64,000 bases of DNA from Hortaea werneckii (lineage: Eukaryota > Ascomycota > Dothideomycetes > Mycosphaerellales > Teratosphaeriaceae): the NCBI GenBank assembly GCA_037044905.1, contig JBAOKB010000170.1, forward strand, positions 62,001-126,000. Reading direction: 5' to 3'. The notes below the pieces were generated by a model. The model was not told the DNA's origin and made no database searches. It worked only from the letters and a program-made list of their open reading frames with translations. Every line of letters starts with the position of its first letter. Within the stretch, counting starts at the first letter, position 1. Of the stretch, positions 9,535 through 20,080 are shown one piece after another. A program made the position numbers and the translations under genes.

Positions 9535-10050
9535 ATGCCTTCAGGTGGGAAGGGCGAAATGAAGTGGGATGGTATGTTGCTCAATGTACGTATCCTAAAC
9601 TGCTCGCTAATTGAACCTAGCGGAGGCCGACCGCAAATTACTCCTTGGGGTCCTGAAGTTCCACGACATCAAGATTAACTGCCAGGCCTTGGCTCAGTTC
9701 ATGACTACCGATGATGCGAAGCCGACCGCCCTTGGCATTCAGAATCGCATCTGGAAGCTGAAGAGCATGGCTAAAAGCTCGTGCGTATTCCTTACATGTA
9801 GTATAATTAATTGACTGACACTGAATCCTGCAGGTCCCCTACCACCGACGGTACGCCAAGCGTAAAGTCGAATCCACGCAAGCGTGGGAATCCTGTGGAC
9901 GACGGTAATGCCTGCGGCACCGGGGCGAAGGTCGCTAAGACTGGGAAATCCACAAAACGTAAAGCCGAAAACAAAGGCAACGAAGGGCAGGATGAGGCCC
10001 AGGAAACCCAAGCAGGCTATGACAGCAGTGCTGAAAGCTGGCTTGCCTAA
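9535..10050 (+). CDS. Myb-like small nuclear protein, array member 8 (different intron plan)
   Basis: Exons 9535-9571, 9621-9780 and 9834-10050, introns with GTATGT..CCTAG and GTGCGT..CTGCAG borders. The frame is intact, about 137 residues. The whole domain lies in exon 2 and the introns flank it: W-D-x-EADRKLLLGVLKFHDI, then NCQALAQFMTTDDAKP, then GIQNRIWKLKSMAK. This is the canonical small fungal Myb-like layout (W..D..LL..L in helix 1, Trp in helix 3). The tail is basic (NPRKRGN, TGKSTKRKAE) and ends in SSAESWLA, close to the DGWLA end of member 6. The intron plan is shared with member 9 and differs from members 3-7, so the array seems to mix two sub-lineages. Confidence 0.7.
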
Positions 10051-10792
10051 TGGCTTCACAGCAATATGCTCGATCTGCCCTGATTGGCATCGGTGGCTCT
10101 AGCTCTTGCAGAATGCTTACGTGGACTTGAAAGATGTCGGGAAGTCACCCAGGTCACAATGGTGGGTTTCCAAAAGCTGATAGCATAACAATTAAGAAAA
10201 GTTAACCTTCTTGGTTTCACTCCCTTACTCGATCCTAGCGCATGGTCCCATCCTTTCCCTCTCCCTTCTACCCCCGTCAAGCACCTTCGCATGTGATCAC
10301 TGTTGCTGATGTGTAGATCCCTTCGGCTCCACTTGCCGCTGAGACCTCGCCGTCGTTACCGCATTGATCCATGGTCGAGCCTCGGCGCTATCGCTCTAGC
10401 GCGAGGTGTGAGCAAGTTGGCAGACATATATCTTCTGATTGACAGCTTTGATCTAGACCTTCACTAGTTCAACGGCATACATGCATCCGATACTGTACAA
10501 CAATTGACTACCCTGCCCCGACATTTGTTCTTGAAGGCTTGAGGCGCAGGCGCTTGCTTTGCATTCCACTTACCAGCGAGTCCAGGCCACCTTTTGGTAT
10601 AGCGCCTTCTTGTCAAGGCCGTCATTGATCTTTTCACAAGTGGAGATCTTGACGACCGGTCTAGACTTGCAGCAAGGCACGTGAATCGGCACTTGCCGTT
10701 GGTCAACATAGAAGCTGACATTCAAGTAGCTTCACGCACTTCTTCTACCTTGATACAACACTCTACAACGAAGACACAAACCTGGAGTCGGC
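10051..10792. other. Intergenic between array members 8 and 9
   Basis: About 740 bases. No domain remnant, RNA gene or repeat is recognised. It should hold the promoter of member 9. Confidence 0.4.
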
Positions 10793-12585
10793 ATGAGCTC
10801 GAGCACTCAAGATTCCGAGTACAATCACCATGAGAAAGCCAAGCGCAAGAGCGCTGCAGGCCGGAAGCTTGTGCGCTGGGATCGTAAGTTGCCAGGTGGT
10901 GCAATCGCAGATGTGCAGCGCTAACAATCCTATAGCTGGTCTCGACCAACTCGTTCTGCTCTGCGTCGACCATGTCTGCACCAAGAATGCTATCGCCATT
11001 CCCTGGGATGACGTTGCGGAGCTCGTCGAGCCGTATTTGACTGGTGAAGCGATAAAGCAACACCTCGTCAAGATCTACAAGTATCGTGAGACCGATGGCC
11101 AGAAGGTGCCACCGAAGTTGAGCGCAAACCAGCGTCGCAAGCCGTTCGGGATCCCTGGCAACAACGACGACCCCGCTCCTGTGACGAAGAAGAACAAGAA
11201 AGGCTCTGGCGGCGACACCAACAAGGAGAAGCCGCCAGTTGAGCCTGTGAAGCCGGGCGGCAGCCTACTCTTCAAAGCGGGCTCTAAGGGCAGGAAGCCT
11301 TCAAAGAGCCAAGGCGCCACTACTACGACACCTGCTGCTAGCCGGGGTCGCAAGCAATTCCCCGCTCCACTGAAGTCTACTCCCATCGCTAGAGGCGCTG
11401 AAAACGACGTTGACGATGCTGGATTCCAGGCGCCGAAGCCGAAGTCCAAGACCGCCTGTCGCGGCACCAAACGTGGCAGTAGGAACGCTGGCAGCATTGA
11501 CGATGATGATGAGTCTTACTGTCTACTCCAACCAAGCAGCAGAAGACTGCAGGGGGCCGCAGCTTCCGCACTCGCCCCAACATCGACTACAGCAAGCAGC
11601 TCGCTCAGGCTGACGATGATGGTGACGATACGTATGAGGACGATGAAGCTGCGAAGAATCACGGTCTAGCTCAGCAGCATGGTATGTGACTTTGCTCTGA
11701 AGCCCACATCTCTTATCTATACTGACCAAGCGTTTAGAATCGCCCGCTAGCAACAACAGCTTCCACGAGGAGCGTCACCAAGGCTTCAATGCTTACGCCA
11801 TGGTGGATGCCCCGACCCCTGCTCAGTCCAATCAAGAGTTCGGCGGCCCTACTCCTTTCGATGGCCAACCAGTAAACAGTTCCGGTGGCGTTGCCGGCTT
11901 CCGCAGTTACGACAGCTATGCCGAAACGCCCTTTACGCCCTCCGCCACCAGCCGCGATTTCCCTAATGTCAACCATATGCCACCTTTCGCCTTCAACAAC
12001 AGCAACAGCAACAACAACAACAATGAGAATCCGCTTATGAGTGGCGTTCATAACAGCAACAGGTTCATGGGCGGTAACCACTACAATATCAGCGGGACCG
12101 TGGGCGTTGGCGGCAACAGGACCACCAATAACGAGATGGCAAACAACTACAAAGAGGGCTATGCCACGGGAGGCGCCAACAACAACGAGAACTTCATGAA
12201 TGGCGTCCCGCGCGTCTTCACGCAGCAAAACCAGGGCGGCTTCAACGCCAACGCTGTGATGAAAGAAGACAGCGACACCTACTTTACCAGCTCTCCAACA
12301 GATATGATGGATGGCAATCCCTGCATCACTCCAGCCACAACTCAAGATTCATTCACTCCAATGCCTGCACAACAGTTTGTGGATCCGTCCAAGACCAACA
12401 GGCTCTACAACAGCTACGACAGCGGCTACTACGATAGCCAAATGGGTGGCAACGACTTCTACGACCACGACACACACTTCGATGCCTTCCCCCACGATCC
12501 CGCATTCGATGCCGATAACATGTTTGACGGCTTCGGTCCGGGTGACGAGCACTCGATGTTCCACCTTAGGGACGACAACTACTAG
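10793..12585 (+). CDS. Myb-like nuclear protein with long Asn-rich C-terminus, array member 9
   Basis: Exons 10793-10883, 10936-11681 and 11738-12585; introns GTAAGT..CTATAG and GTATGT..GTTTAG, both in phase 1. The domain (W-D-P-GLDQLVLLCVDHV, PWDDVAELVEPYLTGEAI, KQHLVKIYKYRE) sits at about residues 29-90. Then come Lys/Pro-rich segments and, from about residue 330, an Asn/Gly/Tyr-rich low-complexity region with an Asn run encoded around 11996-12022. The total is about 560 residues, far larger than the other members, so this may be the transcription factor proper and perhaps the parent of the small copies. A one-base loss near 11519-11523 is needed to join the exon 2 frame to the frame used to its end; without it the literal frame stops at 11669. 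Confidence 0.65.
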
Positions 12586-13528
12586 AGAAGCATGCCAGCT
12601 TCGACCGATCAAGCATGAAGACCATTGTTTCGACTTTCAGATGCCGGCATTACGATCTCCTTCCATTTCACGATCATCTTGAAGGCAGACAGATCAAGAC
12701 TTCTGTCAAAGTCTTGCCAGACTTTCCATTTCAGCATTTATCCCAGCATGACTTTCCATTTACGACTTGACGACTATTTTCCTCCTCAGTCCTGGCATTA
12801 TATTAGCGACAAAATATCCTTTTTCTTTTTTTTTTTTTTTCTGAAGCCACCTCTGCACTTGGCAGCGAGCCTCCTCAACCGGGCAAGAGTATTCGGAGTT
12901 CATCATCTACGATTTCTTACGGCAGAAAGAGTGTGCAGACAGCACTCCTGCATTCAAGCATGATTAGCTATGCCGACGGCTTTTTGGGCATATTAGCGAC
13001 AGGCCATTGGCCTTTTACGAGAAGAGCTGGGATTTTTATTCTATTTCTTTTCTTTTCGAGCGACCGACATTAACGAGGAGGCATTCAGGATTCATTTTTC
13101 ATTCAGGCTTGTTGTGAAAAAGCCCTGATTTGTTTACGAAGAAGAAATTTCTGCTAGTTAGCTTTACGAAATGGAAAACAGTTCCCCCCAAAAGTTGATA
13201 GATATTTCTCGTGTTTGTTTCGATAATGCTATGGAGCCGCGCGACATCATCGTGCAACATTTTCGTGCAACATCATTGTGCATGGCGGAATCTAGTTGGA
13301 GAGAATCATGCAACACATCGAAGGCATGAAAAAGTGTGAAAGGAATTTCATTGCCGAGCTCTCCTTACTTTCGACCTCTTTCGCAGCTCTCTTGTACTGG
13401 TGCCGCGGAGGGCTAGTTCCGGACCCGCACATTCCAGCTATGCGGTCTGCGAGCTAGCTACTCATGAAGTTCTCTTTTTGAAAGATGCACATGGACATAA
13501 TCTACACCCACCGCTAGTTGATGCAAAT
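12586..13528. other. Convergent intergenic region, T-rich
   Basis: This lies between the stops of array member 9 (plus) and seryl-tRNA synthetase (minus). It holds a 15-base T run (12826-12840) and two copies of ATATTAGCGACA (12800-12811 and 12990-13001). It also holds an imperfect tandem of CGTGCAACAT around 13252-13272. Both 3' UTRs and polyadenylation signals should be here. No gene is seen. Confidence 0.45.
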
Positions 13529-15067
13529 CTAAGAGATCTGCTCCTCCTTGGGGTGCTTGGGCCTCTCAACCATCTCGCCCTCCTTGGGCACCTTCGGCGC
13601 TCCACCACCCTTTGGCATGTCGGCCTTGCCCTTGGCCTTGAGCGAGGTGCTATCCTTTGGCAGCTCCTTCGTGTAAGGCAGGAAGTCCGGTTGGCCTGGG
13701 ATGTACTTGCGAAGGACCTCTGGGACCTAAATAGCGTTGATGTTAGTACGTTGAGTAGATGGTAGATTTCAAAATGACATTGAAAACTTACCTTGATACC
13801 GTCCTCAGTCTGGTAGTTCTCCAGTACACAACACAACGCACGCTCGGTTGCGCAAAGAGTCGAGTTCAGGGCGTGACAGTATGTCTTCTGGAAAGAAGCA
13901 TCCGTTTGCTTCTTCTGGCCATATCTAATCTCTAGCTCTCGGGTCTGGTAGTCTGTGCAGTTGGAACATGACACCAACTCCTTGTACTCGCCCTGGAACG
14001 GGAACCAGGCCTCGAGATCGAACTTCTTGCTGGCCGCGTTGTTCAGCGCGCCGGAAACGATCGCAACGACACGGTAGGGGATGCCGAGGTTCTTGTAGAA
14101 TTCTTCGGAAGTATCGATCATCTCGTCGAAATGTTGCCACGAGTTCTCAGGCTTGCAGAAGACGAACTGCTCGATCTTTTCGAACTGGTGGACACGGAAA
14201 ATACCCCATGCGTCCTTTCCGTGTGAGCCGGCTTCTTTACGGAAGCAGGTGGAGTAGCCGGCGTACTTGATGGGCAAGTCCTTGTCGTTCAGCCACTCAC
14301 CTTCGTGGAGTGCACTGATAGGCTGCTCAGAGGTTGCAATCAGGTACTTGTCTGAGGCAGGGTCGTTCTCCTTCTCGGTCACCTTGTACAGCTCTTCGTC
14401 GAATTGCTCGAGCTGCGCGGTCTTCGCCATCGCTTCCCGCAACATGAAGTAAGGCGGCTGGTTTGGGTGTAGCCCTTGCTGAAGAGGAATTCGAGGCCAT
14501 AGTTGATCAGGGCGAGGTTGAGGAAGAGACCGTAGCCAGTCAAGCAGTACCCTCTGTGACCGACAATCTTGACACCTCTATCCGGTCGAAGCCGTCTAAT
14601 CTGGTCAGCACTTCGTGGTGCGACAGGCAGTCCTTCTTCTCGACGTTCGTGCCCTCTGGGGCCCAGTTACGTATTATAGCGTTGTTGTCCTCGTTGTCTG
14701 AAACGGGCACGGATTCGTGCACGTAGTTGCCCACGGTCTTGACCTTCTTGAGCAGGGCCACTTGCTTCCTGGCAGCCTCCTCTTCCATCTCCTTCTTCTC
14801 CTTGGTCAAGTCCTCCTTCTGCTTCATCAATGCCTTGAACTCCTCTGGGTCACCCTTGTTCTTCTTGTTCTGGCCCATGTCCTTTTGCACCTTGTTGATC
14901 TTGGCTCCCATCTCTGTTGCCGCTGCATACTGCGTCTTCCTGTGGTCTTCAAACATGGCAATGACCTCGTCGACGACTTCCTCGCTGGCATGGCGGCGAC
15001 GCTGTGACTCCTTGATCTTGGTGGGGTCGCCGCCACGCTCTTTTATGAAATCGTTGACGTCCAACAT
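13529..15067 (-). CDS. SES1: Seryl-tRNA synthetase, cytosolic
   Basis: It charges tRNA-Ser with serine in the cytosol. The protein begins MLDVNDFIKERGGDP, the standard eukaryotic SerRS start. The N-terminal coiled-coil arm (about residues 25-110, rich in Lys/Glu) is followed by the class II core: motif 2 with CFRKEAGSHG, and motif 3 with ATERALCCVLENYQ. The C-terminus is a Lys-rich extension ending KHPKEEQIS. Exon 1 is 15067-13792, intron 13791-13727 (GTAAGT..TTTAG, phase 0), exon 2 13726-13529; about 475 residues once joined. Two one-base losses break the literal frame, at the C runs facing 14584-14585 and 14465-14467. Both lie between HEVLTRLDG and the start of motif 2, and the missing stretch is fully present in the other frame. 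As the enzyme is essential, I take these as consensus errors. Confidence 0.93.
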
Positions 15068-15475
15068 GCTGGCGGTGGTGTTTCTTCCCGATTGGCTATA
15101 TTTGAAGTACCAGTGGTTGGGTTATGGAAGATCTGAAGCGAGCAATGACCTATGTGGTCCCCAATGACTCTTTTCCTTCACAGCGGGAAGTTCTTGGTGG
15201 GATGTTTCGAATCGCGGGGCTCAAGATTGAGTCAGGCCCCGGGGGCAATCCGTTTCACAAGTGATGCCTGAGGCGTCAGGACGTCCTGCGCGGGACCTCC
15301 CGGCAGGCATGTGAAAGAATGGAAGCTGGAGGAACGTTGCGTGTCGGGAAAGCACACTTGTCCGCAGCGACATTTGCCACTGTCAAATGGCAGTTGATAA
15401 TCAATCCTAGGCTAGTCCTCGCACACGACAGGTAGGTTGCTCTAACTGAGCGATCATCACAAATAGCACCACAAG
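15068..15475. promoter_or_regulatory. Divergent promoter, seryl-tRNA synthetase / SARAF
   Basis: 408 bases between two start codons on opposite strands. There is no other coding potential, so it must serve both genes. No specific binding site is recognised. Confidence 0.45.
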
Positions 15476-16584
15476 ATGCGCGTCTGCAACATCCTTATCA
15501 GCCTGCTTCTAATCCTAACACCCACTGTCTCGGCCAAGAACTTCTACAAAGCCAAAGACGCCACCCTTCTCTCTAACGTCAGGAGTCTGACAGTCCGCGG
15601 CGGCCAGAAGACGACCGCTCGTCGGGTGTCACCCATACCTCAACTATCATGTGTCGGTGGCAACGCTAAAGGCCTTTACGATGTTGACATCATGCGATGC
15701 AAGAATTCTGGATCTGAATACGACCCCGAAGATATCCAGTGGACATGCAAAGCCGAGTTACCACCTGAGTTCAAGCTGGGGAGCACCGATGTCATCTGCG
15801 AAGGCTACGATAGCCCGGATGATCACTACATTTTGAAAGGCAGCTGTGGAGTGGAATATCGCCTGGTGCTCACCGGCTTGGGCGAGGAGAAGTACGGGAG
15901 CAATGCTTTTCAGCGAGCTTACAGAAGGCCTAGGGAGATACGATAGGTGGTGCTCTGTTCTCGCTTCTGTTCTGGGTCTGCTTCATCGGTATGTACCTTA
16001 CACCCATCAGTACTGCGGCTTGACTAACAACGATCAGGAGTGATAGCAGTCGTTCTTTATCGAATACTTCTTCCAGTCAATCGAGCAGGCAACAACTTTG
16101 GGAACGGTTTCCGCCAGAACTACTTTGGCGGCGGCGGCGGCGGAGGCGGTGACGACGACGGCCGCGGCGACCCACCTCCGCCTTACACAACACGTGCACC
16201 GAAATCCTCGTCGGCCTACCGTGCAAACCGTGCGCCTTCGGGAAACAGCAACTATTCTAACCAGGGTCAGCAATGGCGGCCTGGCTTCTGGACTGGCGCT
16301 GCTACAGGTGCAGCAGCTGGGTATGCTGCCTCTGCATTGGGTGGCGACAGGAATCAGCGAGCTCAGCAAAATAGATATTACGACCCGCAACCTCAGGCAG
16401 GGCCTTCAAACTGGTTGGGCGGACCAGAGATCCTTCGCCGCCGCGAGGGGGTGGCAGTTGGTTTGGCGGCAACGGGGGTAGCAGTTACTATGGAGGAGGC
16501 ATGCCGTCCAGATCAAGCTCAGGCTCACAACCTAGCAGCAGCCGTTACGATAGTACCGGGTTTGGGGGAACCAGGCGAAGATAG
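15476..16584 (+). CDS. SARAF-like store-operated calcium entry regulator
   Basis: SARAF-family proteins sit in the ER membrane and damp store-operated calcium entry. Here a signal peptide (MRVCNILISLLLILTPTVSA) is followed by the lumenal domain with family words ARRVSPIPQLSCVGG, DIQWTCKAELP and GSCGVEYRL with their conserved Cys. Then come one membrane span (FSLLFWVCFIGVIAVVLY) and a Gly/Pro/Tyr-rich cytosolic tail with a run of Gly. Intron 15989-16037 (GTATGT..GATCAG) lies inside the membrane-span coding part. The literal frame stops after the lumenal domain. Three small shifts (T run 15907-15910, near 15936, C run 16424-16425) restore a continuous protein of about 350 residues ending in GTRRR at 16582-16584. 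The gene converges on the next one with an 86-base gap. Confidence 0.85.
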
Positions 16585-16670
16585 AAAATGCTTTCAATGA
16601 GTAAGCAAGCTTTTGTCCTGTGACCCTTATCATCACAATCGTCTCTTCATAAAGAAATGCAACTTTACCA

Positions 16671-18483
16671 CTAGCTTGGCGCTTCCCGCCTCGTCATCTG
16701 CTCGATACCTGTTTTCGTCTCTGTGTGCTCCTTGCTTAAATCTTTCTGTTTCACGAAGAAAGCAGCCAGAACACCAATACCTGCGATCGCCGTGAAAATA
16801 TCCACATGTTTCGGAGACTCCACGCAAAAGCATCTTCTGCCGCTCTGCGCCTCGCTGCATTCTCAATCGTGCCGACTAACTCCACACTGGCAGCAGCCTC
16901 GCCTCCCGAGAAAGCCTCGACGAGATCGCTGGCAAGCCCGGCATTTTTCAGAGCCGACGCGCGCATGTCCATGCCATTCTGGAAGATGACGCCGCCGATC
17001 ACGATCGACATCGAGGTGGCGATGTTTCTGAGGAAGCCATAAGTAGCCGTCGCGGTTGCAGTGTCTGCCTGTGTAACCGCACTTTGGAGGGCGATGATAG
17101 GCGCTTCGAACAGCATGCCGCAGCCGCTACCACCGATAATCTCAAACCCAACGAGCCTAGCGATGGGCGTCGATCTATCAAAAGATATGTAAAGACCAGT
17201 GCCGAGGGCTGTGAGAGCAGCGCCTACACAGATGATCTCTTTGTATCTGCCCGTCTGGTGCATAAGGACGCCGCACACGATTCCGATGACTGCTTCCGAT
17301 ACGGTGATTGGTAGGATGAGTACACCACTCCGAAGCGGAGACGCCTGTTTCACCGACTGCAGGTACAGCGGTAAGTAGTACTCGGCTGCGATGAAGACCA
17401 TGCCTTGAGAGAAACCGACCAAAAGGAACAGCGCGATGTTCGACATATCTTTGAACATGTCCAAGGGCATTAGCGGATACTTGGCCAGTCTCTTTTCACT
17501 GAAGATGAAGAATCCAATCATCAGTGTACCGAACACAATGAGGCAGATCACCTTGGCGCTGCTCCATGGGAACACGGTGCCGCCGAAGTCGAGCCCCAGG
17601 AGGAGCATAAGTGTGACTGCAAGAACAGACAGCGTCCCTAGCCAGTCAATCGCTGCCAGACCCTCCCTCAGCCTCGTACGCGGGTTATGAACGTCCAGAA
17701 ACAGAAATAGGAGGAGAAAGGTCACGCCGCAGACAGGAAGGTTGATCCAGAAGCACCACCGCCAGGAGACCAGCTGTGTGAAAGCGCCTCCAATTAGCGG
17801 GCCCGCGCCTCCAGCGACGGCCCACATCACCTCTAGTAGCCCGAGATAGAGCGTGCGGCTTCTCATGCTGAAGAGGTCGCTAATAGTGATCGTGACAAGC
17901 TGCAAAGCCCGCCACCCGCCGTGCCTTGCAACGCCCGAGCCGCAATCAGCATCGTCATGCTCACACTCGTCGCCGCGATAATACTCGCAATGGCGAAAAG
18001 GGCGACGGCACTGAGCAATGCGGGTTTGCGGCCCCAGATGTCACTGCATTTCGCCCAGATAGGTGCTGCGGCTGCGTTGGCGAGGAGGTATGCCCCGCCG
18101 ATCCAGAACTGGAGATGCAGAGGTCAGCTTCTCCCAGTCTCACATTCCGCTTGGCTAAGAGGGTATGGATGATTACATAGCCTGCTGCGCTATGGAGCTG
18201 CGCTGAGATGGTCGGGATCGAAGTCGCGATGATGGTTTGGTCCAGCGCAGCAACGAAGAGCGCGAGCTTGAGGCGTCAGCGTGGTCTCCCATTTCTGGCC
18301 ATTGATCTTTTCACGTACATATAATGCTATCAGGATGGCCCAAATGCGCAGTTTAGCACGAGGTCGTCGTTCTTCTACAAGATCGAGCGGTGCCATTGGC
18401 GTCTGGTGATTGCTGACCGCTCTGACCAGCTCCTCTGTCTTTGGCGAGGGTTCTACTTGTTCGGTCATGTTGGTGAAGCTCAT
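16671..18483 (-). CDS. MFS multidrug-type transporter (DHA2/14-span type)
   Basis: Exons on minus: 18483-18319, 18266-18177 and 18108-16671, introns 52 and 68 bases. The N-terminus is cytosolic and polar (MSFTNMTEQVEPSPK). The first span region contains LALFVAALDQTIIATSIPTI, the signature of fungal 14-span drug:H+ antiporters (motif D1, LDxTIV). Later motifs include the antiporter motif C-like GGAGPLIGG with SWRWCFWINLP. About 565 residues with some 14 hydrophobic segments. Likely an efflux carrier for toxic compounds, toxins or metabolites at the plasma membrane; the substrate cannot be told. Two one-base losses (A runs 17904-17906 and 16795-16798) interrupt the literal frame in LQG..GGL and in the last span. 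No biosynthetic gene cluster adjoins it. Confidence 0.85.
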
Positions 18484-20080
18484 TGCGTGGAAACTACACA
18501 AGTTTGAGAATATTGCGAATTGAGGCCTAGATTCACTCGTGCGGAGGAGTTTGCCATGGATGTGTATGCAGTAGATGTACTGCCAATGATGATGACTCAA
18601 GAATGCGGTGCCGTATGCGATCTGCTCCCGAACGGCGCGCATCCTGCCGAAGGCCGAACACCGTACATGCAGCGTATCTTCTGCTGCAATAATAGGCTCA
18701 ACCCGTGAAATATACACCATCACGGTTAGAAAGCACGATGACATGTAGTGCGTGCATATTAAGTAGTGTGTACTATGTAGTACTTGTAAGCTCATTGCTG
18801 TCAACGTAAGCATGGGGTACTGGGACGCTTGACGCCTGTAGCCATCACGTTATATTTTCCTGTCCAAGAAAGCGATTGACGATTTCTGTGAAAGGGAATA
18901 GGAGTTTTGCTATAAACATTGGAAAAGAAAAGAGGGAGGTTGTTGAGACGCATGGTGCCCGGTTCTTCCACGCTGGGCGGTATAGTGCGCCGTATCTCTA
19001 GCGCCCGAAGTTGTTACGACTTCACCTCATCCGTTTGTCGCACACTTCTTCCCTCATGACCATGGATTGCCTTCAACTCACACTCCAAGCGATATCAGAA
19101 ATTCAAACTCTGGCAGAAGTGTTGATAAGCTGTGAATCCCGCGCTTGTGGACGTGAACAGTACTCCGCTCTGTACAGGCGAACGCAATGAAACGTTTGCT
19201 ATGCCTGTCTCGGAAATGACGAGCAACAAGGCAGACTCGTCTACATAAAGACATCCAAGACGGCCAGGTCTCCAGTACAAGTCATGCTTTCGGTATGACT
19301 TGACCCATAGTGTAGGTAGTGCGCAGAGCACGGTCGGTATTCCCTGCTGGTCTGCTCCCCTGTCTGGCTCCGTGCGAGTCTCTTCTCCAGCTCCAGGCCA
19401 CAGGGCCCGGAATGACTGATGAAAAGTAAAGAATATGATTAGAGCCAGGTCCACCCACCCATGACTCGACACCTCCCATAAACCTGTACGCGTTAGCCGA
19501 TCTGTTTCGAGATGAGGATGTGTTACCTTCCCTGCGCATCAGGGGCCATCTGTCTGCGCATTACTTGTTTCCTGGATCGCTAGCTCTGCTGACACGGCGC
19601 TGCCTGGACAACGAGGGTTGCAATGGCCTACCCACCCAAGAGCCAGGTTGACCATGTCTCGACGTGCCTCCGTATCTACGCTCATCTAGGGACACTCACA
19701 ACACGCGCATGGTGCAAGCACCGTCCCAACAGGCCGGCTTGGAAGCTTGGGTCCCTCACGAACCTGCTGGCTTCACTAGCGATCACTCTCCTGACTCAAA
19801 CTTGAAAAGAAGAAGAAAAGAAGAGAGAAGTTCGTCTGGAAACGAAGAGTCTTTTGTATGCGCTTCGCGCCAGGCAGCGACCGCTTGCGGACGCAGGTTT
19901 GCCTTGGATTTTGCCGCAAAACAGACATTTAGCATGTGACAATGACGCAAAAACAGTGCCGTTGCATATTTTGGGGCCGCTAGTAGCCGCGACTGCAACA
20001 AGTGAACCTGAACAACTTTTCAAGTTCGCAAGCCAACGTGCAAACTTTCACTCCTGAAGCCTACGACCAACTTTCCTGCA
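18484..20080. other. Intergenic, about 1.6 kb
   Basis: Between the MFS start (minus) and the unknown protein at 20081 (plus), so a divergent promoter region. Open frames at 18520-18708, 19095-19472 and 19623-19939 lack splice logic, family motifs or coding bias. No tRNA-like B box or inverted terminal repeat was found by eye. Confidence 0.4.
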
